A DNA stretch of 28,430 nucleotides from the NCBI GenBank assembly GCA_937902275.1, contig CALFNW010000155.1:1-28430 (forward strand), given 5' to 3'. How positions within the stretch are numbered: the first letter of the stretch is position 1; the number at the start of each line of letters is the position of its first letter. The translations under genes were made by a program, and so were the position numbers. This stretch comes from UBA4717 sp002404395. Its GTDB lineage: Bacteria > Bacillota > Clostridia > Oscillospirales > CAG-272. Shown here piece after piece: positions 23,717-28,430 of this stretch. The notes under the pieces were generated by a model. The model was not told where the DNA came from. It made no database searches and saw only the letters and a list, made by a program, of their open reading frames with translations.

Positions 23717-24553
23717 CTACAGCACAGTAACTAAAAGCATTTTAGCATATGCCAGATACTCACGCACAATGTTTATAAAATAGATCAGCGGACCGGGAGA
23801 CGCTGCCGGTACGGCGTAAGCTTTAGTATCGTAATACGAATAAAGATACTTGATGCGCGGAATGTGAAAATCGGAAGAAACCCCGATCAATCGGTCATAC
23901 TCGCCGATCTCGTTCTTGATAAGTTCAAGTGAATTTTCAATATTTTCATACGTGTTGTGGGACTGATCTTCAAGATATATACGGTTTCGATCAATGCCCT
24001 TGGCAACTAAATACCTGCACATCGACTCAGCTTCGGAAGCGCCTTCGTTTTCTCCCTCTCCGCCTGAAACCACGCATACCGAATCGGGAATATCGCAAAG
24101 TAATTCGTAGGCCGTATCAAGTCTGGCACGCAGATTGCGCCCGGGAGTATATCCGTATGTGCGACATCCGAAAACCATCACGATATCACGGCTGTCATTT
24201 TCTTTCGGAAATGCTGCCGCCGCGCTTGATGCATCAATTCCGGCATAAGCAGTAATATAGATAAACAAAGCGGAAAATGAAACCATATAAAAATACATCC
24301 CGAACAGATAGATACACTTGAGAGTCTTTATCACTTTACCGTGTTTACGTTTGGAGAACAACAAATACAAACACGGAACAGCTGCACATAAAAGTATTCC
24401 GAGCGGCAACAGGCACGAGGACAGTCTCTCCCCGTTTCCGAGCATAAGTCCAATATACGGCAGATAACATATCAGAATAAATGCCGCGGGAATGATCATA
24501 GCTATTTCACCGGGTTTAAGCTTCCGCTGAACCGGCGCATCTTTTATTTTCAC
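23717..24553 (-). CDS. DUF218 (SanA/ElyC/YdcF-like) membrane protein
   Basis: A 278-residue protein with three hydrophobic segments (about residues 17-40, 44-66 and 80-107) followed by a DUF218 domain. The domain shows IVMVFGCRTYGYTPGRNLRARLDTAY, VCVVSGGEGENEGASEAESM, GIDRNRIYLEDQSHNTYENI and VSSDFHIPRIKYLYS, the pattern of SanA/YdcF/ElyC proteins linked to envelope integrity (known for some members; biochemical role unclear). The domain probably faces outward (inference from topology). The start is GTG with GGAGG six bases upstream. It has its own promoter (24587-24615) and appears to be a single-gene unit; no clear terminator follows. Confidence 0.87.
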   Translation of the reverse strand: MKIKDAPVQRKLKPGEIAMIIPAAFILICYLPYIGLMLGNGERLSSCLLPLGILLCAAVPCLYLLFSKRKHGKVIKTLKCIYLFGMYFYMVSFSALFIYITAYAGIDASSAAAAFPKENDSRDIVMVFGCRTYGYTPGRNLRARLDTAYELLCDIPDSVCVVSGGEGENEGASEAESMCRYLVAKGIDRNRIYLEDQSHNTYENIENSLELIKNEIGEYDRLIGVSSDFHIPRIKYLYSYYDTKAYAVPAASPGPLIYFINIVREYLAYAKMLLVTVL

Positions 24554-24586
24554 ATCAAACCTCCGTAAAATCCAATTGATGTGTTA

Positions 24587-24615
24587 AGTATACCACAGTC
24601 ATGTTAATAAATCAA
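24587..24615 (-). promoter_or_regulatory. Sigma-A promoter of the DUF218 gene
   Basis: On minus, TTGATT (24610-24615), 17 bases, TATACT (24587-24592), with the GTG start of the gene about 33 bases further on. Confidence 0.75.
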
Positions 24616-24628
24616 CCGTATAACCGAA

Positions 24629-24669
24629 AGCGGACCGCAAAAAGTCGCAACGACTTTTTGCAGTCCGCT
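24629..24669 (-). terminator. Long inverted repeat after the GH172 gene, probable terminator
   Basis: A 19-base stem with one mismatch: agcggac-c-gcaaaaagtcg pairs with cgactttttgc-a-gtccgct around a three-base caa loop. It lies 16 bases after the DUF2961/GH172 stop. No long T run follows on either strand (minus continues TTCGGTTA), so it is an atypical terminator or an mRNA 3'-end stabiliser. Confidence 0.6.
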
Positions 24670-24684
24670 CATCAATTAAAGGGT

Positions 24685-25734
24685 TTATATAATCTCAAGT
24701 CCGTCTTTATCCGGCAGAGTGCCCCTTACATCGCTCGGATGTTCGGTATAAAAGTAAGCAACCGAGGAAATATCGTCTCTGAGCGGAAGATAACGGCGGT
24801 CGGCGCGCCAACCGAGCGCCTGAATCGTGACCCTGATATTTTCATCAAAGTGAATAGGATCGTTCAGATGCCAACGATACATCGAAAACCGTTTTTGAGA
24901 CGCGTAGCAGTTGTCGGTGGTGTTTGCCGCAAAGCCCGAATACGGTGACGTAAACTCTCTGTACTCGTTTCCGGTTTCAAAGTCCCATGCACCGCAGAAA
25001 TAATCCTCGGTTCCGGTGCCGCAAATAGTCGGAAACTCGCAGTCGCCGTCAAGAAAAAATTTGATCTCGCCTTCACCCCACCAACCGTCGGACTTTGTGC
25101 CCCAATACATATAAGTCCCGACATATTTGCCTCTGCCGCTTATATTGTCAAGGATGGTATAGACCTCCTTGTACGGAAGCGGGTTTGTTCTTCTGAACTG
25201 CGCGTTGAAGTAGCAGGCATTTTCGGGAAGCTTCTCTTCCGAACAGTCAATCTGATAAAAAAACATTACATCACGGTTTCCAATGTTCTCAACCGTGATT
25301 TTACAGCTCTTCCGAAACGGCATTTCCCAATATGAATTCAGCGCACGTTTTGAATTTACGCATACCGGTATAGATTTGATGCTCGGATTATCACGGTAAT
25401 CGGCAACGGCAAAAAAGTCGCCCAACGGCACCTCTACGGAAGGAAAAGAATTTCCGTCCCAATATATACGCAATATCATATTACGCAGGCCGTCGCTCGT
25501 ATCGGTCATCCAGATATGTTTTATGATCGCCTCGCGCTTGATATCCATAACAGTCAGAGTCTCGCCCGCTTTCACCCAAAAGTAAGGCGAAATCTTCCAT
25601 CCCTGCCCCAGATCTCTTGCACTGTCTTTGCCGGTCCCCTCAGTTGCCTTTCCGCCCTCGCCTTTCAAGCCCTGCGGGTTCTCGGCACAGACGGAAAAAG
25701 TCTTTGCTGCGTTCAATTCATATAATTTTGACAT
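24685..25734 (-). CDS. DUF2961 protein, glycoside hydrolase family 172-like
   Basis: A 349-residue protein of the DUF2961/GH172 group, whose characterised members act on fructo- and arabinofuranosyl linkages. The family signatures are WMTDTSDGLRNMILRIYWDG and VPLGDFFAV in the first jelly-roll half, then EGEIKFFLDGD and CGTGTEDYFCGAWDFE. The acidic residues Glu221/Glu223 and Glu243 are the likely catalytic candidates by position (inference). LNDPIHFDENIRVTIQALGW is the typical C-terminal part. There is no signal peptide, so it acts inside the cell, perhaps on imported oligosaccharides or phosphorylated sugars. It has its own promoter and lies 96 bases after the sialidase-AraC gene. The start is ATG with a weak ribosome binding site (GGTGA). 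Confidence 0.88.
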   Translation of the reverse strand: MSKLYELNAAKTFSVCAENPQGLKGEGGKATEGTGKDSARDLGQGWKISPYFWVKAGETLTVMDIKREAIIKHIWMTDTSDGLRNMILRIYWDGNSFPSVEVPLGDFFAVADYRDNPSIKSIPVCVNSKRALNSYWEMPFRKSCKITVENIGNRDVMFFYQIDCSEEKLPENACYFNAQFRRTNPLPYKEVYTILDNISGRGKYVGTYMYWGTKSDGWWGEGEIKFFLDGDCEFPTICGTGTEDYFCGAWDFETGNEYREFTSPYSGFAANTTDNCYASQKRFSMYRWHLNDPIHFDENIRVTIQALGWRADRRYLPLRDDISSVAYFYTEHPSDVRGTLPDKDGLEII

Positions 25735-25757
25735 ATGTTCACCGTCCCTTTGCTGAT

Positions 25758-25786
25758 ATTATAAGCAATAAATATGAATTTTTCAA
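25758..25786 (-). promoter_or_regulatory. Sigma-A promoter of the GH172-like gene, with an AAGCAA site in the spacer
   Basis: On minus, TTGAAA (25781-25786), 17 bases, TATAAT (25758-25763). The spacer contains TTTATTGCTT, which abuts the -10 element and matches the sequence at the -35 region of the sialidase-AraC gene (TTTTATTGCTT). A regulator bound there would occlude the -10 (inference). Confidence 0.82.
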
Positions 25787-25830
25787 TCTTCACGGCTTGC
25801 ATATGCTATATTAAACAGTATACAGCTGCT

Positions 25831-27543
25831 TTATTCTTTGACATCGGTCCCCTCGCGGCAGCTGTTAAGATATTTCCTGTAATCCTTCGGGGTCATTCCG
25901 GTTTCTTCCCTGAATACACGCGCAAAATACGCCGCGCTTCCGAAGCCGCACTTATCACTTATTACACTGACCGACAATGAAGTAGATTTAAGTAACTGCT
26001 TTGCCGCCGAAATGCGGCAAGAAAGTACATATCTGATAACCGATATTCCCGTTTCTTTTTTAAAAAAGTGACAGAGGTAATAGCGACTCAAATAAAAATC
26101 GCTTGCAATTTTATCTATAGTCCAATTCTCGCTCGGCGCCTTATGAATTGCGTCGATTATTCTCAAGGCAAGTCCGTGCGCACTTTCACACTCGTCCTCA
26201 TCACCATAATTTGCAGTCAAAAGTCCAACAAGCAGTTTGATTTTTTCGGATTTTTCATCCGGCTCAAGATCTGCGGCATGAAGCAACAATTCGGAAACCG
26301 TTTTGTCGATCAAACCGGAAGCTTCATAGTCCATTTTGGCGCATCTTGAAGAACCGCAGACCTTGAATATTTCCGATACTATATCGTCACCCGACTCAAA
26401 CGCCGCAAGCTTGCTTACAAGGCGCGGAAGTGCCCGCTCACGTTCCTCCTTATAAAGATCGGATCCTGAATAGTTGCAATCGCAAAGCCTGTTGACTGTC
26501 ATGCAAAGTCGGCTTTCGGAATCAACAAGTTCACCGGCAAATATGTCCGCCTCGGTGATTTTAGCCAGATATATTGCCCGCTCGTGACCCTTTACCTCTT
26601 TAAGCGAGGTCGCCTCGGAACCTCTGTCGCGATCATAGATCACGTATATACGTCCCTCTCGGTCAACCGTGCAGTCGGGATACGAGATCTGATCCCGCGA
26701 ATCAATCAACAGCCCCTTTGAAAAAGTCTTGCCGCCGTCGGTCGATATCTGCGCCGTCAGATGATCGCGCGCTTTAAAATCCACGTGGTTAATCAGTAAT
26801 ATATTGCCGTTTGGCAGACGCCTTATATGAAAGCGCGAACACGGTCCTTTGATCCCGCTGTCCCTGCCACTCGTCCAAGTCGCTCCGCCGTCATATGAAA
26901 AGCTCTCGCCTATTCCGTAAAAGGTGCGCACATACATATGCAGTGAGCCGTCGTCCTCTTCCACTACCATATGCTCGTCAAAAGAGCGCTCTGGAACATC
27001 GGCTCCGCCGAGCCTTACAAAGCTTTTTCCGTTGTCCGAGCTCCGATATACGTATGAACGTCTTTCGCTCTCGGGCGAACCGCTGTCCCAGAACCTGACC
27101 TTCCAATCGGCAACCGGGAAAAGCCATTCACCGGTGGAAATCACAGTAGGCTTGTTCATCATCACGTTATGGGCGATCTCACGCGGCTTTGACCATACAA
27201 GCTCCTCTGCGTCAGGGTCATCGCATACCGAAGCCCAAAGCCCGTTCTGCGGAGCGCGCGCCCAGGTGAACCACAGGCGCGACTGCGGATCTATCCACAA
27301 TACCGGGTCAAAGCACCTGAAATCTTCTCCGTCATACGCCACCGCCACAGGCTCGCTCCAAGTGTTGCCGTCATCATCGCTTCTGATAACACAGCAAAAA
27401 TTTCCGCAGGTCTCGGTTGTGGCACCGCTGTAAAAGGTTGCAAAAAGTCTGCCGCCGACGGTTTTTTCGATTCCGGGTATGCCTTGCCATACCCGACGGT
27501 CCGAATAAAAATTCCTCAATTCTTTTTCATCCGTAATAAGCAA
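25831..27543 (-). CDS. Sialidase-like Asp-box beta-propeller fused to an AraC-type DNA-binding domain
   Basis: One uninterrupted frame joins two modules. Numbering is from the upstream GTG at 27552. Residues 15-335 are a sialidase/BNR-like propeller with four Asp boxes: SDDDGNTW (58-65), SSDNGKSF (171-178), SYDGGATW (219-226) and STDGGKTF (270-277), plus MMNKPTVISTGEWLFPVADW. The Arg of the sialidase RIP motif is replaced (WQGIPGIEK). A helical linker (340-460) leads to the AraC/XylS domain (475-563): WTIDKIASDFYLSRYYLCHFFKKE and VISDKCGFGSAAYFARVFREETGMTPKDYRKYL. No signal peptide, so cytoplasmic. TTG at 27541-27543 is chosen because GGGGGTGA lies at the right distance; for GTG at 27552 the ribosome binding site would abut the codon. 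It probably regulates the neighbouring GH172 gene and itself. Whether the propeller is an enzyme or only a sensor is unknown. Confidence 0.9.
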   Translation of the reverse strand: MLITDEKELRNFYSDRRVWQGIPGIEKTVGGRLFATFYSGATTETCGNFCCVIRSDDDGNTWSEPVAVAYDGEDFRCFDPVLWIDPQSRLWFTWARAPQNGLWASVCDDPDAEELVWSKPREIAHNVMMNKPTVISTGEWLFPVADWKVRFWDSGSPESERRSYVYRSSDNGKSFVRLGGADVPERSFDEHMVVEEDDGSLHMYVRTFYGIGESFSYDGGATWTSGRDSGIKGPCSRFHIRRLPNGNILLINHVDFKARDHLTAQISTDGGKTFSKGLLIDSRDQISYPDCTVDREGRIYVIYDRDRGSEATSLKEVKGHERAIYLAKITEADIFAGELVDSESRLCMTVNRLCDCNYSGSDLYKEERERALPRLVSKLAAFESGDDIVSEIFKVCGSSRCAKMDYEASGLIDKTVSELLLHAADLEPDEKSEKIKLLVGLLTANYGDEDECESAHGLALRIIDAIHKAPSENWTIDKIASDFYLSRYYLCHFFKKETGISVIRYVLSCRISAAKQLLKSTSLSVSVISDKCGFGSAAYFARVFREETGMTPKDYRKYLNSCREGTDVKE

Positions 27544-27622
27544 ATCCTTCACCCCCGATTGTCAGAATTATATCAAAATCGCAATATCAAAGCAATAAAA
27601 ATATTGCTTTAATAAGCAAATC
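27534..27622. promoter_or_regulatory. Cluster of AAGCAA/TTGCTT sites around the sialidase-AraC promoter (candidate operators)
   Basis: A perfect 9+9 inverted repeat AAAGCAATA-AAAA-TATTGCTTT (27589-27610) covers the -35 element. An extra GCAATA half-site lies 11 bp (one helical turn) away, at 27581-27586. A perfect 13-bp direct repeat taataagcaaatc occurs at 27534-27546 (across the start codon) and 27610-27622, 76 bp apart, flanking the promoter. AraC-type proteins bind paired direct repeats, and looping between distant sites is known for AraC. That these are the fusion protein's own operators is inference. Confidence 0.6.
27567..27595 (-). promoter_or_regulatory. Sigma-A promoter of the sialidase-AraC gene
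   Basis: On minus, -35 TTGCTT (27590-27595), 17 bases, perfect -10 TATAAT (27567-27572). Predicted transcription start near 27560, so the 5' leader is only about 17 bases and begins just before the GGGGGTGA ribosome binding site. Confidence 0.82.
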
Positions 27623-27659
27623 ACTCCGAGTGCAGGCTGTCTGTCCGCATCGGAGTGAT
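27620..27659 (-). terminator. Hairpin upstream of the sialidase-AraC promoter, possible terminator of the ackA unit
   Basis: A perfect ten-base stem, atcactccga (27620-27629) with tcggagtgat (27650-27659), with a partly paired 20-base loop. On minus it is followed by TTTGCTTATT, a modest T-rich tract, and it is the first strong hairpin after ackA and its coupled ORF (about 200 bases downstream). The rest of this gap, 27660-27859, shows no gene or other signal I can support. Confidence 0.5.
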
Positions 27660-27859
27660 AGTTTTAAAGCTCAATTATAACAGCTCAAATACAGCACAAC
27701 TCTAAGTAATCCGTATTTAAAGCGCTGTATACCTTAAGTAAACTGCCGGATTTCACACCGGAATTTTCCGAAAACAATTTCCCGTCACATTTTCGCCGGC
27801 GTTGCCTACACGAAAAGACACGCTTGCTTTTTGTCGGCTGCACCGCATGAGAATCACCG

Positions 27860-28138
27860 TCAAAGATATCTCTGCTCGTCCTTTTTCTTATAAAGCATAG
27901 TCACAAACACGAGCGCGCCCACAACTACGGGGACCGTAAGCAATATAAATATCGCACGTGAACGACTGCTCGGTGCAGTATCGGTCTCATCCTGCGTCGA
28001 TTCGGCTTCGGTCGTTTCATTCACCGTTTCATTGTATTTTGCTTCGTCAGAATCGGCAGCTGCAGTCAACATCAGACAAGGAAGCGCGGACGTAACAAGG
28101 ATCAGCAAAAGCAATATGAGTGAAATGCCTCGCTTCAT
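27860..28138 (-). CDS. Small membrane protein translationally coupled to ackA
   Basis: I do not recognise this 92-residue protein. It has a cleavable-looking signal sequence (1-28, ending LTAAADS), an acidic Thr/Glu-rich extracellular spacer (about 29-60) and one C-terminal membrane helix (about 62-83, AIFILLTVPVVVGALVFVTML) followed by the basic tail YKKKDEQRYL. This layout resembles small single-pass surface proteins; there is no LPxTG motif or clear lipobox. Its ATG overlaps the ackA stop by four bases (28135-28138), so it is probably translated from the ackA mRNA. No separate promoter is visible. Confidence 0.75.
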   Translation of the reverse strand: MKRGISLILLLLILVTSALPCLMLTAAADSDEAKYNETVNETTEAESTQDETDTAPSSRSRAIFILLTVPVVVGALVFVTMLYKKKDEQRYL

Positions 28139-28430
28139 GAGTGAAGTCCTCTGACAATGCGCTCGGTATCGCCCGCGATTACAAGTTCCTCATTAGTCGG
28201 GATGACCCATACCTGCGTGCGCGAATCATCAGCAGAGATCCGCACGTTATCGCCCTGAAGCTTCGTGCGTGCGTTTATTTCTTCGTCAAGCTTTATACCG
28301 TAAAACTCCATGTCGGTGCAGACCTTGCTACGTATCTCATCACGGTTCTCACCGATCCCGGCAGTAAATACCACTGCGTCAAGTCCGTTCATTGCCGCCG
28401 CATATCCGCCGATCAGCTTCTTGATCTGAT
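28135..28430 (-). CDS. ackA: Acetate kinase, C-terminal part (cut by window end)
   Basis: Interconverts acetate plus ATP and acetyl phosphate plus ADP, the last ATP-yielding step of acetate fermentation. About 98 C-terminal residues are present: QIKKLIGGYAAAMNGLDAVVFTAGIGENRDEIR, with the family signature FTAGIGEN, then FYGIKLDEEINAR and VWVIPTNEELVIAGDTERIV. The frame stays open to the window end without a stop, so the rest lies beyond 28430. Its stop overlaps the start of a small membrane-protein gene, an unusual partner; pta is not visible here. Confidence 0.96.
   Translation of the reverse strand, partial: QIKKLIGGYAAAMNGLDAVVFTAGIGENRDEIRSKVCTDMEFYGIKLDEEINARTKLQGDNVRISADDSRTQVWVIPTNEELVIAGDTERIVRGLHS

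Noticed and set aside
1..28430. tRNA or rRNA genes, insertion sequences or prophage genes
   Set aside because: I looked for clover-leaf patterns, transposase motifs and terminal inverted repeats with target duplications and saw none that I can support.

Overview
The window reads as chromosome of a low-to-mid GC, Gram-positive anaerobe of the class Clostridia, probably a gut or rumen Oscillospiraceae-like organism. This rests on gene order (plsX-rnc-radical SAM-smc-ftsY and yhbY-nadD-yqeK-LCP-rsfS-leuS), GGAGG-type ribosome binding sites, a Firmicutes-type LexA box and an AUU-started infC behind a Firmicutes-style attenuator. No plasmid, phage, IS or CRISPR signature was seen.

Region 1 (1-18870, all minus strand) is a dense housekeeping array. 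In transcription order it is a TrmH/SpoU rRNA methyltransferase, dprA, topA, trmFO, plsX, rnc, an Elp3-like radical SAM gene, smc, ftsY, rdgB, yhbY, nadD, yqeK, an LCP cell-wall gene, rsfS and leuS (cut by the window start). Many junctions overlap by about 1-8 bases, so translational coupling is likely. The one large gap (4424-4745, between yhbY and nadD) is filled by a 112-bp tandem repeat with internal hairpins.

Region 2 (18899-21550) is the translation and SOS hub: infC-rpmI-rplT on minus with a strong promoter, a leader with an intrinsic terminator (L20-leader-like) and an ATT start for infC. Divergent from it is lexA on plus, with a sigma-A promoter and a LexA box, followed by an unrecognised cysteine-rich ORF and a bidirectional terminator.

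Region 3 (21574-28430, all minus) is accessory. It holds a small metabolic operon (class-I glutamine amidotransferase-like hydrolase, nitroreductase-like protein, amidohydrolase-2), a DUF218 membrane protein, a DUF2961/GH172 protein, and a 570-residue protein joining a sialidase-like Asp-box propeller to a C-terminal AraC-type DNA-binding domain. A small membrane protein is coupled to the 3' end of ackA (cut by the window end).

The most interesting part is the pair of sialidase-AraC fusion and GH172 gene. Neither has a signal peptide, each has its own good sigma-A promoter, and AAGCAA/TTGCTT hexamers recur at both promoters. I infer a glycan-responsive regulator in which a glycosidase fold serves as the sensor (or also as an enzyme). 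That function is not demonstrated by the sequence.
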